A DNA stretch of 64,000 nt. Source: Heterobilharzia americana (lineage: Eukaryota > Platyhelminthes > Trematoda > Strigeidida > Schistosomatidae). Below, piece after piece: positions 46,491 through 58,879 of this stretch. Position numbers and translations under genes: made by a program. Below the pieces are notes generated by a model that searched no databases, was not told the DNA's origin, and saw nothing but the letters and a program-made list of their open reading frames with translations. The DNA lies in assembly GCA_944470555.2 (NCBI GenBank), contig OX104127.1, forward strand, positions 49,714,934 through 49,778,933, read 5' to 3'. How positions within the stretch are numbered: the stretch's first letter is position 1; every line of letters begins with the position of its first letter.

Positions 46491-49400
46491 GAAACCTCGC
46501 CTGGTTAACTAGTTCACTAGTTACTAGCCGGTCCTAAGCCCGGGTAAAGAGGGAAGGTTCGGCATAGGGCTAGCAACCCTACCCTATAAAACAAATCTAA
46601 CCGCTAAACAAACCTCAAAGCACAAAAGAAATATAAAAAATAAAAACAAAATTATTCCTCGCTGGAATCGGAGAGGCGAAATGACGCCAGTTGGTGAAAG
46701 TCTGCCTTCGGGAAGCCAATTGGCCGATATGTCTTCTCTCCCTCGATGAAAGCGAAAGTAAACGTGGGGACATGGAATGTCCACACGATGTTTGAACCCA
46801 GCAAGGCAGCCCAGATTGCAAAGGAGATGAGAAGGTATCACATTGAAGTGCTTGGGATTTGCGAAAGCAGATGGAATGGGAGTGGACTCTCCAAACTGTC
46901 AACTGGAGAATCAATAATCTACTCCGATATTGTCACCCAGACGACAACCACGAGCACACTCAGGGAGTGGCTTTCATGATGTCCCCAACAGCATCGAAGG
47001 CTTTCATGCAGTGGGAACCAATCTCCTCCAGTATCAGGGTCATGACAGCAAGATTCAACTCAAAAGGAAGGAAGGTCACAATCATACAATGTTATGCCCT
47101 ACAAATAATGCTGAGCAAGAGAAAAAGGAGGAATTCTACAGACAACTTCAATCAACACTGGACAAGACCACACCCCAGTTGGCGATATCAAAATTCTAAT
47201 GGGTAGGGTGACATGAATGCCAAACTGGGAGGGGACAACACAGGAAGAGAACTAACCATGGGTGGAGAAGCGCTCGGTGAGGTGATGAACGAGAATGGAG
47301 AATTGTTTCCAGAATTCTGTGCATTCAACGATTTGGTGATTGGAAGCAGTGTGTTCAAGCACAATGATATCCACAAAGCAACATGGATTTCACCAGACAC
47401 CAGGACACACTAAAAATCAAATCGACTTCATCTCAATCTCAAGAAAGGGGAGAGGCAGTCTACTTGACACAAGGTCAAGAAGAGGAGCAGATGTAGGTTC
47501 AGACCATTATCTAGTGCAAGGAACCTTCCAAATCAAGTTAAAAGCCTTCAAGGAAGCTGGTGATAGACCTCAGTCCAAGTACAACACTCGGAAACTGAAG
47601 GATAAAACTACGAAGGAGATCTTCACTTCAGTCAGCCATCAAGACAAAGTTGGAGATATCGAGGAACATCCCTGAAGAAACCTGTATGGAAGAACACTGG
47701 AAGTCTTTGAAAGCTATGTGGAAAGAAACCTGCACAACAGTATTAGGAAGGAAGAAGAAAGAAGATAAGGAATGGATCTCAACGGATACATGGAAGCTGA
47801 TTGAGCAGGGAGAGGAGGATGGTGAAGCAGAAGATAAACCAGTGCAAGGATGCTCAACGACAAGAGGAACTGAGTACAATGTATAAAACACTGCACTGGA
47901 CAAAGAAGTGAAGAAGAGTGGGTGGAAAGACAAAAGACACTTCTACGAAACACTGGCAAGTGAAGCAGAACAGGCTGCTGGTAGGAGAGACCTGACAATA
48001 TTGAATCAAATAACCAGGTTGCTATCTGGGAAGAGATCAACGCAGACGAAACCAATAAAAGATGGTGACGGAAATTTAATTACGAAAGAAGAGAAACAGA
48101 GGAAACGATGGGCCGACCACTTCAAGAAGCTCTTGAATCGACCACCACCACCACCTGCACTTCGTCCAGAAATACCACCTGCAGCCGACTCACAGAACTA
48201 CAAGTGAACATAAATCCTCCAACAAAAATGGAAGTCCTGAACGCCATAAAAATGTTGAAATGTGGGAAAGCAGCAGGACCAGATGAGATCCCGCCACAAG
48301 CACTGAGAGCAGACACAGAGACAACAGCAGACATGCTCACACCACACCACTATTGCAGAAGGTGTGGAAGGAAGAGAAGGTACCTGACGATTGGAAGAAG
48401 GGTTACCCTGTCAAACTGCCGAAGAAGGAAGACCTCAGTGTTTGCAAGAACTGGCGAGGAATCACTCTCCTGTCCACCCAAAGCAAGCAAAATATTGTGC
48501 CGCGTCATCCTGGAGAGGCTAAAGTATGCACTGGATTCGAAACTACGACCGGAACAGGCAGCCTGGATTCAGGAAGTACAAATCATGTGTGGACCAAATT
48601 GCAACGCTTCGCATCATCATAGAACAGAGCATAGAATAGCAGTCAACTCTCCACCTTACCTCAACTTCATCGACTTTGAGAAGGCCTTTGACAGCGTCGA
48701 CCGAGAGGTAATTTGGAAACTGCTTCATTACTACGGAGTACCGCAAACCTTTATCCGCCTCATTCAACAACTATATGAAGATGCTACATGCCAAGTAATT
48801 CACAATGGGAAGCTCAGTGATGCTATTGGAGTGAAGACAGGAGTGAAACAAGGCTGCTGCCTACTATCACCCATGATATTCCTGATTGTGGTCAACTGGA
48901 CTGGATCATGCAGCAAACAGTGGGGAGCAAGAAGATGGGGATACGCTGGACTGCGGAAAGGAACCTAGAAGACTTGGATTTCGCCAGTGATGACTTGTGC
49001 CTGATGTCACACAAACTTGAAGATCTACAGGCGAAAACTAAGAAGTTGGCAGAAGAGGCAGGGAGGGAAGACGGGACTTCAAGTGAATATAGAGAAGACA
49101 GAGGTGATGAAGATACCGCACCAACAACTCCAACAACAACAACAAACTCCAGTCACGATCAACGGGAGAAACTTAGAGGAAGTAACCTCCTTCACCTATC
49201 TAGGCAGAGCAGCACTGTTTCAACTACAGGCGGCGGGACAGATGAGGATGTCAAAGTCAGCCAGAATCGGAAAAGCAAGACAGGTGTTCATTAGCCTGAA
49301 ACCAGTGTGGAGATCTTCTGCACTCAGCATAAACAACAAATTCCGGATTTTCAACAGTAATGTCAGTCGAGTTAGTGCTTCTACATGGTTCAGAGATTTG

Positions 49401-49839
49401 GCGCTTAACGGAAAGCATTTCCAACAAACTACAGATATTCATCAACAGCTGCTGCCTACGCTGGCTCGTTATTGAAGCTCAGATGGCCAGAATAATAAGA
49501 ACAAACAACAAGGAACTCTGTGAACGAACCAACCAAGAACCTATTGTTGAACAAATGTGCAGGAGGAAGTGGAGATTGATTGGATTGGGCATGCACTAAG
49601 AAGGCCGATTGGGGATATCACGCGTCAGGCCCTCGAGAGGAACCCAGATGGGAAACGACGAGTTGGGTGTCCGAGGTGAGGGTGATATGGAGGAGATCGT
49701 GCGAGGATGAAATGAGAGGTTGTTGGCTGTCGTGGAACCAGGTTCAATAGATTACAGAGAACAGAGGTCACTGGAGACGTGCTACTGAAGCCCTATGTTC
49801 CATTAGGAACCCAAGGGACAAATAAAATAATAATAATAA
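46491..49839 (+). mobile_element. RTE-clade LINE, copy B (full length, multiply frameshifted)
   Basis: 3.35 kb bounded by an exact 11-bp target-site duplication, so both ends are known. After a short leader the endonuclease opens at 46746: KVNVGTWNVHTMFE (motif I Asn), ICESRWNGSG (catalytic Glu after a frameshift near 46860). Frames then shift repeatedly. The RT lies in 48108-48968, with GKAAGPDEIPP (residues 53-63), FIDFEKAFDSVDRE (187-200) and VKQGCCLLSP (246-255). Within it, a stretch after residue 65 is out of frame; the true KNWRGITLLS block is in the frame at 48353-48622. The YADD box reads FASDD in the frame starting at 48908. The C-terminal block WRLIGLGMH ends at 49599. The tail is (AAT)n. 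It is non-functional. Confidence 0.9.
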
Positions 49840-49850
49840 TAGTATCCTGC
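49840..49850. repeat. Right target-site duplication of LINE copy B
   Basis: TAGTATCCTGC, identical to 46480-46490 and directly after the (AAT)n tail. Confidence 0.85.
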
Positions 49851-51414
49851 AAAGAGCTGTTACCATCTTTGTCATAGAATTCACTGTCAAATAGGATTTA
49901 GTAATCTCAGTACGCGCAAGTGCTATGAAAACGCTACAGGAAAGAAGAAGACAGGTGAAACACTTTTCAGAACCAACAAATGTAGGCACAATCTTTAGAA
50001 GGCCAAAGGGAAGAGTGATAAAAAATGCCGTTAGACATTCAGAAGATGAGACGATAACAGATTTATGTACTACTTTAACAGAAGTCCTTAGGATAAGCTT
50101 GAAGTTATACTCCAACTCCTCTTTTGTAAATTCTGTAAGGAAGCATTGATACCAAGTGGATGAAAAGTGGAATATTCTGTGAAAATATCTAAAATTGGAC
50201 CAGATAAGGCCCTTGATCATCATCAGAACGGTGTCCAGCGCCCTCATTTAGGATATAGTAGAACAGAATAAAGATATTCGTCTGATAGATCAGCATGGTG
50301 GCTTGCTTAAAAAGTGTAGCATGAAAATTAGATTATAATGTTGAGAATATGCTCTAAGAAATACAAAATATTCACCTAAATTATGCGGGTACTAGATAGT
50401 GTGAACAGAGAAGCTTCTTTGATGGCTTGCGATTCTAGTACAGACTGTCAACATCATGAGGAATCCATTTGAGTAAATGGTTGGCGGAATCATCTTGGGA
50501 GTAAGCCTTACACTGGCATTTATAGTTGAAAAGATATCCTAAAACACTTTTTTCCAGTCATAATCTCTCTTCTATAAGTTCCCAACCAATCCGGGGGATT
50601 ATACCTACCTGGACACACCACCAGCAGCCTGATGACCAAAGAGACGAAAATGAAAAATAGTTCCCGTCACCAAGGCAACAACAGAAGCCAAAAAAGATGG
50701 ATAGCATAACAACCACAAATGTTAGCATAAAATCAGTGTCCAAACCAACCAAACTGACATTGGAATCCCTGACGTCAGCACAAACGATGATCAGTTCGTA
50801 CTGGAAGTAGATGTCGCTAAAGAGTAGGAGATGTAAATTCACTGAAGTTTTCTTGGTGGTTAGTCACGAAGCCTAAATCAAGGTCGCTTCAGCAATAGCA
50901 ATTTTTAGAATCTTTGTATCTTTAAAAGAAAAATAACAGAAACCAAAAGGAAAACTGATTCTGTGCTGTGGTGATCATATATATAGGAGAAATACAGTTA
51001 ATCTAAAGCGATTACGGACTTTCATCAGAATTTGTCTAGGAAAGGCCGATTAAACTGATCCAGTGTCACCAACGAATGAGGATCTGCATCACCGAATCAC
51101 CCAGATATCTTCAGGCACTGAAATGGTCGACTGACAAATACACACCGATCTCGAATCGCCTACGTCAAACAAAAAAATCAGATGGCTAATAAATATTTTG
51201 AGCTATTACAGCAAAGCAAACTACAGAAAACTGCTGATGAGCTGACAAAGAGAAATGAAGGATGCAAACGAGCAGAGCATCCTTACTGATAGCATATCAC
51301 TACCTCCGAAGTTGAAGAAATTACGATAATAAGTGATGGGGACACTTTTATAGTCTTTCACTTTCCAATTCAAGCATCCAGTTAATTTGTCTGAAACACA
51401 GGTAATAAGAAGTC
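49851..51414. other. No recognisable feature
   Basis: A 159-codon open frame on the minus strand (49768-50247) runs across the LINE end into flanking DNA and has no motif. Nothing else was recognised. Confidence 0.4.
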
Positions 51415-51720
51415 ATAACTGCTGGGGCAAACCAAGTTGGATGTGGGGAAAAATACTAAAGGAAAGAACTGGATGAAGGTTGCACTATATCGTGAACGGA
51501 GTGAAGTAGGGAAGGCTGAACCAGTGGTTCAATGACAAAGTCCTCGCCTCAGAACCTGAAGCTACCGGGTTTAGTCCCTGGTTGGGTCACTGATGTATAC
51601 TGCTGACGAATCCTACACTAGGACGAAGCAGATGTTCGGTGCCCCTAGATTTTCAATGCTTCTCCAACTGATGTCAGTCCATGATGAACTTGACACCAAT
51701 AAAGTTTCCACAAACCTCAA
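51415..51720 (+). repeat. SINE-like hammerhead retroposon, copy 7
   Basis: tRNA-like segment at about 51515-51580. The hammerhead at 51598-51642 has CTGACGA intact, stem II TCC/GGA, a stem I of about five pairs with wobbles, and cleavage triplet GTT. The 3' box is GAAG where GAAA is required. The end words CAACTGATGTCAGTCCATGATG and the tail are well conserved. Confidence 0.8.
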
Positions 51721-53535
51721 AACTGAATTACAGATATTTTCCATTTCTTAAAAAAGTCTTTTCCCACCTTATCGCTCTTTAATCCAATAATAACATATCT
51801 AGTGCACTTTGAAATGTAAACTGTGTGATTTCGGTGTGAATATAACAGTCAACAACTGTCAGAACGAGTGAATAAAATGAAGCTGCTGATGATTTCCATA
51901 CTGAAATCTCATAACCGTTCGAAGGAACTTGTCTGTAATGCTGAATGAGGAACCATGATTAGTCATAATGAGGCTTAGACATTCTTTCCTGATACCACTA
52001 TCTACCTTAATGCAAAAATTAGGGGAAGGCCAATTCAAGGGTAAGCTACTTCACTGAACTTTCCTCTTTGTTAGAAATCAATAGTTATAGACTTACGGTG
52101 ACGGCTCAAAATCTATCATAGCGGCGCAAATGTAGCCAGTCTACATCATCTTTAACATTTCGAACATTCTTGATAAGATTCCTTCTATTCTATTTCTAGC
52201 CACTTCTGCTTTTTATGATGCTGAGAAATGCAACCAACTGAATAAATCTATTTGATTGAAAGCTTTTACATTGGTCCCTGTCTGTATGTCATCCGTCTAC
52301 TATCCGTCTGTCTATCTGCTTATCTATCCGTCTATCTAACTAAAGATAATTATGAACACTGTTCTAATGGGCTGTGTTGACTGTAACTCATACGATAATT
52401 AATGATGTCTTTTTTGCCATAATTTAGTTATCTTCTTAATACCAACCTGATGCTTGGAACTTAACGACTTCATAACAAGTGGAACTGTGGTTGTATCCTG
52501 CTGAGAGGTTGTAACATGTGGCGATACAGTGGTTCAGTGCTTTGCTGACTCATAAAATGGCGTTTTCTGTAAATAGATTTGAAATATCCGAAACTCAGAA
52601 AGTAATTGATCTTAGCATACGGTTGAAGGCATAAACGGCTGTGGGTTTAACTGTGACTGTTGAGGAAGCATAGATCTACTCCTTAGTTACATTCCTGGGT
52701 CTCAACATGAAGAAGGTCTACAAGGTGTGATTACTCCTGGCTGGATTACGAATCAAGCTTAGTTATGTATGGCGGTGAGCCTCCTCATAGTCCCTCTGGA
52801 TAGTAACCAAGGCACCGTCAAGTTTGTTAAGGATTAACCGTAGTCGAAACCCATATGTGCAAGATCAATGGTGTGGGTATCCAAAGCTCGGTTTGTCTAG
52901 TTAACCATCTAGATTCTGCTCAGTATGCTAGGAGCAGTGCAACGGAAACATAAGGGGAATCCAGCTCCTCTATTCTGGTAGCCACTGTTGTTGAAGCAAT
53001 TCCCAGAGACGAGTGTAGTCTTACCCTGCGAATGAAAAAAATATTCGTCCCAGAATGTCTGTTTTGTATGTCCTAGATTTGGCGATATCAGTTTCCCGTA
53101 GTGTTCCCCTCAGGAAGGTGAGGTGTACTTATATCTACAAGGTTTTGCAGACTTCAACGAGACGTGTCCTACGCAAGTCTGAGCAAGAAAGGGTGAGTAC
53201 AGTCAGCAAAATGATTACCCGATGAATATAGATGCTTTGAAGCCTAAAGGCTGAGAGGGTCCTGGGATAACACTTATTAGCTTGAGGAGACATTAACAGA
53301 ATACTCCGGAGAGAATGTTTGTTGTCATGTAAACGCGTTGCTTAGATGTTTCCTGATCGGTGAGGTGACCGATCTACCAGGTTTCCGAAGTAACTATCAT
53401 GAAGACGAAGAATCCCTAGAAACTGGAAGCTGAGCCGAAAATTACAATACAATCTAATTAGAGGCAAAAACTGATGCATCTACCCTTATCTGTAAAAATG
53501 ACTAGTACATACCCATGAAAAATGTTACCGAGTAT
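51721..53535. other. Unrecognised; one imperfect microsatellite
   Basis: 52281-52340 is an imperfect (CTGT/CTAT)n tract. 52640-53470 is less AT-rich than its surroundings and may be part of an unrecognised repeat. I see no open frame or known motif in it. Confidence 0.4.
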
Positions 53536-56292
53536 ATCATTATTATTATTTGTCCCTTGGGTTCCTAATGGAACATAGGGCTTCAGTAGCACGTCTCCAG
53601 TGACCTCTGTTCTCTGTAATCTATTGAACCTGGTTCCACGACAGCCAACAACCTCTCATTTCATCCTCGCACGATCTCCTCCATATCACCCTCACCTCGG
53701 ACACCCAACTCGTCGTTTCCCATCTGGGTTCCTCTCGAGGGCCTGACGCGTGATATCCCCAATCGGCCTTCTCAGTGCATGCCCAATCCAATCAATCTCC
53801 ACTTCCTCCTGCACATTTGTTCAACAATAGGTTCTTGGTTGGTTCGTTCACAGAGTTCCTTGTTGTTTGTTCTTATTATTCTGGCCATCTGAGCTTCAAT
53901 AACGAGCCAGCGTAGGCAGCAGCTGTTGATGAATATCTGTAGTTTGTTGGAAATGCTTTCCGTTAAGCGCCAAATCTCTGAACCATGTAGAAGCACTAAC
54001 TCGACTGACATTACTGTTGAAAATCCGGAATTTGTTGTTTATGCTGAGTGCAGAAGATCTCCACACTGGTTTCAGGCTAATGAACACCTGTTTTGCTTTT
54101 CCGATCCTCGTTTTGATATCCTCGTGTGTACCGCCACCTGTAGTTGAAACGATGATGCCTAGGCGGTAAGTGAAAGAGACAACTTCCTTTACACTTCTTC
54201 CTTCCAAGGTGACTGGAGTGTGTTGTTGTTTAGGTATCTTAACCACCTCCGCCTTCTTTACATTCACTTGAAGTCCCGTCTTCCTTCACTGCCCTGCCTA
54301 GCTTCTTCTGTCAACTTGCTGGTTTTGCCTGTAGATCTTCTAGGCTCTTTTCATATTCCAAACAGCGTGTGCCCATCTTCTCACAGCTATTTTTTGCTTG
54401 ATGCAGTCCAGTCCAGTCGACCACAATCAGGAAGATGATTGGTGATAGTAGGTGGCAGCCTCGTCTTACTCCTGTCTTCACTTCCACTTGAAAGGCGTCA
54501 CTGAGCTTTCCATTGTGGATCACTTGGCATGTGGCTGCCAAACTACTTCTCGGTCGATACTGTCAAAGGCCTCTTCAGAGTTGATGAAGTTAAGATAGAA
54601 AGTTGACTGCAACTCTATGCTCCGTTCTATGATGACGCGTAGAGTTGCAATTCGGTCGGCACATGATTAGTACTTCCTGAATCCAGCCTGTTCCTGTCGT
54701 AGATTTGAATCCAGCGCATCCTCTAGTCTCTCCAGGATGATGTGGCTTAATATTTTGCTTGGGGTGGATGGGAGCATGACTCCATACCAGTTCCTGCAAA
54801 GGCCTGTGTCTGCCTTCTTTAGGAGTTTGACAAGGTAGCCCTCCTTTCAATTAACCACCAGGTACCTTCTCTTCCTACCTTCCAAACCTTCTGCAGTAGT
54901 GGTGTGAGCATGTCTGCTGTTGTCTCTGCGTCTTTTTTCACTGCTTCTGGAGGAATCCCATCCGGTCCTGCTGCTTTCCCGGATTTCAACAACTTTGTGG
55001 CATTCAGTACTTCCCTCCTACTTCTGTCGGAGGACTTGTGTTCACTGGTAATTCTGTGGCTGGGCTACTGGTGGTATTTCTGGACGAGTTGCATGTGCTG
55101 GTGGTGCTGGTCGATCCAAGAGCTTTTGAAGTGGTCAGTCCATCGTTTTCCTTGTCCCTGCTCTTTGGTAACTAAGTTTCCTTCACTACCTCTCATTAGT
55201 TTCATTTGTGCTGTGTTGATCTCTTCCCTCCCAGATAGTAACCTGGTTGGTTATTTGATATAATGCTGTCAGGCCTCTCTCTGTGTCTCTCCTACCTGCA
55301 GCCTGTTCTGCTTCACTTGCCAGTGTGTTGTAGAAGTATCTTTTGTATTTGTGCACACTCTTCTTCACTCCTCTGTCCAGTTTAGTATTTGATACGTTGT
55401 ACTCACTTCCCCTTTTCGTTGTTCATCCCTGCACTGCGCTGTACTGCACTTCACTGCACTGGTTCATCTTCTGCTTCACCATCACCATCTTCCTCTCCCT
55501 CCTCTCCTCTATCAGCTTCCATGTGTCCGTCGAGATGCATTCTCTGTCCTGTATAGTTTCTTCTTCCTTCCTGATACGGTTATGCAGGTTCCTTTCCACA
55601 TCTCTTTCAGAGACTTACAGTGCTCTTCCACACAGGTTTCTTCAGCAATGTTGCCTAATGTCTCCCATTTTGTCCTGATGACTCACTGACTCACTGACGT
55701 GAAGATGTTATTTGTAGTTTCGTCCTTCAGTTCAGTTCAGTTGAGTCCAGTTTCTGTTCTGTGTGGTCAACTTGAACTGTGGTCGCCTATCACCAGCTTC
55801 TTTGAGTTGAAGGCTTCAACTTGATTTTGAAAGCAGGTTCCTTGCACTAGATGGTGAGTCGTGTGAACCACCTACATCTGCTCCCCTTCTTCATCTGATC
55901 TCCTTCCCTATCCAGTAGGCTGCGTCTCCAATTCATTCACATTGAGATCAAGTCGATCTGACTTCTAGTGTAGTGTGTCTGGTGAAATCAAATCCATGTG
56001 GCTCGCTTTGTGAATATCCTGATCCTTGTGTTTGTACACACTGCCTCACCTCGAATCACCGAATCGTTGAATTCACAGAAGTCTGCAGACAGTTCTCCAT
56101 TCTCGTTCATCATTTCGTTGAGTGCTTCTCGACCGATGATGGATGAGTTCCCTTCCTGTGTTGTCCGCTCCCAGTTCGACATCCATGTCACTCAACCGAT
56201 TAGAATGAGTTTCGATGTCGCCAACTGTGGTGAGTGGGGTCTTGTCCAGTGTTGATTGCAGTTGTCTGTATAATTTCTCCTTCTCCCCTTGA
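53536..56292 (-). mobile_element. RTE-clade LINE, copy C (5'-truncated, mosaic)
   Basis: Minus strand, 3' (AAT)n tail at about 53538-53552. Endonuclease blocks are 5'-truncated near 56292. The RT retains AFDSIDRE (near 54565), but about 72 bp after it is deleted; the RRGCHLLSP block follows at about 54470. The 3' portion (53546-54090) matches copy B almost base for base. The 5' portion (54150-56290) is instead very close to copy A, including shared indels. It lacks copy A's microsatellite growth and its RT deletion. The broken frames rule out function. Confidence 0.85.
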
Positions 56293-56700
56293 TCTGCGGT
56301 AGTGATCTGTTCCATATTCCCATACTGAAGTGGAAAATTATACGTACACTTTCTCACTTCTCTTAAATTGCTTGAAATTACCAATGTTGTGGCACTCCTT
56401 AGTGTTCAAATAAATTTTTCTGCCAACCAGTTTGGCTGCAGATGACGCGGAGGTGTATACAGATGATGGTTACCAATATCTCTAAGCCAGTCGTTGAAGT
56501 TCTTCTCAGTGAAATAGGTCTCATTGTCATTGACTAAGACAGCGACTGAACAACTCTCTCGCCCCTGTGTGTTTGTGTGCGTGGATTCCGCACTAAGAAT
56601 GGATCCCAATATTCTGTATGAATAAGCTGTCATGTTTTTTAAGACAAAGTCCATGAACTCCACAATGATTTTCTATACGATATTTTGTGCGAGGAGTCAA
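56293..56700 (-). pseudogene. Gypsy-type LTR retrotransposon integrase fragment
   Basis: Read on the minus strand, an 85-codon frame (56663-56406) ends with LVNDNETYFTEKNFNDWL, TPPRHLQPNWLAEKFI. This resembles an integrase core: DNGTQFT-type second Asp, then the HP..NG.AE.F block with the Glu. After a stop the next frame continues with TLRSATTL and NFPLQYGNME, as in the region after the core. It is only a fragment and is interrupted at 56292 by LINE copy C. Two substitutions at usually conserved glycines (DNE, PNW) mark it as decayed. Confidence 0.55.
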
Positions 56701-56859
56701 AGCAATCCTTTGGCCTTCTCATTACGTCAGTATCCATTTCCGGTCACCGGCATAAGATTAGGCGTGCCGGTAACTTCATTTTCTCAGATTCTAAGAGTGG
56801 AGCATGAAGATCATCTAATAAAGAAGATCTAAGTATGTCAATAACGAGCACTAGATAGT

Positions 56860-57080
56860 TATTTTATTTGGGGTTCCCGGGGTTTTAGTTACTGATTTCA
56901 AGCTGGTAGTCATCATAGACTGAATCAATTAGAGAACCTGGAAGTACTGGACGTCTGTTTCGTCTAAGCATGGCACTCCTCAGCAGTACGCACCCACTAC
57001 CGCTACAAGACTCGAAACCAAGATAAGTTAGTCATTTAACCATTGCATCAGTGTTCAGTGGTCCCTAGTCATCAATGAGC
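56860..57080 (-). repeat. SINE-like hammerhead retroposon, copy 8
   Basis: Minus-strand copy with the best hammerhead core of this family. At 56989-56944: stem I GTACTG/CAGTAC (six perfect pairs), CTGAGGA, GAAA and GTC are all intact. The weak point is stem II, which keeps about two pairs. The upstream tRNA-like part is decayed. Confidence 0.78.
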
Positions 57081-57849
57081 AATATGCAGTAACTTATTTT
57101 GAGGTTTTCGCGTAATCAGTAGCTCTTCAAATGACGTCATTCTTGAAACAAATGAACTTCCCATTAACCTTGGACACAGCACACAGAGTCATACATTATT
57201 GCTTGCTGGATGATATTTTGACCATATGTCGTTGCTTATGATCATATCAAAGTAAAAACACAATTTTTGACATCTAAGTTTTTTAGTCCTATCACCTCAT
57301 ATTCTTTGCTCTTAACGTAGTAAAATTTTCCACATTTTCGATATAAGCGTAGCACCTTTCCAAGTACATGTTTTGGTGTGAATTCGATGAACAGAGATTC
57401 GCTTATGGATTGCTCTCTATCTACATTTGATCTGTCCCACCCCCATTGTATGGTTGTGTGTCAACGTGTATATCACAATAACCCTGGCTTTTTTCGGTAG
57501 ATTATTGATCTCAATAGGGTTAACCATTCTGCATTTGGTCATGCTCCAATTATCTAACTAATCCTGATCGGCCAGTTGGAACTAAGTACTTGACTTCACA
57601 GTCATTGTATGTTATTTGGTAGATCAAATTATTTTGTTTAATTGGGTCAGTTTATTCCTTAAGTTGATAAAACTTATCTCTGGATCATTTTGTGGGTTTG
57701 ATCGATACATGCTATGGAGTGTCTGTTATTCATGGAAGCTATGAGTGAACGAGAACAACATCTGCTTACTGATCAACTATTTATTACTATGACAATTTCA
57801 GTCACCTATTAAACTGCATTTTATACTACTAACCAGTTAATGAGTAGTA
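57081..57849. other. No recognisable feature
   Basis: AT-rich, nothing recognised. Confidence 0.4.
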
Positions 57850-58090
57850 TGAAGTGAATGGGTTGACAGAAGCAGGAAACTATGGACCATTGAAATCCGG
57901 ACCATAAGCTGAATGATTAGCACGTTAGCTGTGAGACCTGAAAGTCAGGAGTCCGATCTTTAGTCCGGTCCTGCGTGCGTACTGTGAAGGAGCCCCATGC
58001 ATGGACAAAACACCTGTCTAGTGCGTCACAAGTTTTCAGTGGTTCTCCAACCGACGTCATTTCGTGATGAATATAACCCTAATAATATGA
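57850..58090 (+). repeat. SINE-like hammerhead retroposon, copy 9
   Basis: tRNA-like segment at 57900-57965 and a degraded hammerhead at about 57975-58030: GTGAAGGAG and GACAAAAC replace the two conserved boxes, while GTC survives. Confidence 0.7.
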
Positions 58091-58879
58091 ATTTGTACTT
58101 CCAGTGTCAGTATATTTATTACTATTCAGTGATTAAATCATATGGATACAATTATTATGCATTAATGTTTAAATATATGTATGTTAATTGTCCATAAGTG
58201 GGTATTTGAACAAATAATGTTTAATGTACAGTTGATCACCGACTAGTTGGTTTGTAGCGCGCGTAAATATATTAATCTTTCTACTACTTTGATGAAGTCT
58301 AGTGGGTGTTTTGTTAAAATAGTGGTAAGTGGTTTTCCTGAGAGAAAATGGTACGGTCACATGATGCATTTATTTCAAGCCGATCGATGTCCTGCGTTTT
58401 CGATATTGTTTCTTGCTTTCTCAGTTGTTTTACGTGTACATATAGAGGATATGATTTCCAAAAGCAACTGAACTTAAGATTTTAAAGACTAGGCATCAAC
58501 TGGTAGGGGGCTTGGCATGTCATACGTTTTTCTGCAACCGTTAGAAAACTGTTATTCTCTTGTTGAAGTCAGAAACCCTATCACTATGTTATTCAGGACG
58601 CGAGTGAACTTCTGTGCAACTACATTAAATTCAAGAATTGTTCAGCATTAGACAACCAAACTTTATCGATCAACTTCGGTTACTGTATTTTAGGTACTGC
58701 GGAAAACTTCTCTATTATTAATGAGCACTGAACAGCTAAATAAGTTACTCATTAGTGACTTATTTACAAACACAACCCCTTCTACATGGAGTAAGTCATC
58801 ATCTGGTCTACTTAGTGGTACAATTCTATTATTTCAGCATAGAGTTAAGCAGGTTGAATTGATCGAGGATTCATCAGTC
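58091..58879. other. No gene recognised
   Basis: AT-rich. 58550-58610 shares a tRNA-like remnant with 11640-11720. Confidence 0.35.

Noticed and set aside
49768..50247. 159-codon minus-strand frame
   Set aside because: It crosses the end of LINE copy B into flanking DNA and has no recognisable domain, so a chance frame is likelier.
51230..51275. CTGATGAG followed by GAAA as a hammerhead
   Set aside because: No stem II can be formed between the two words and there is no repeat context.
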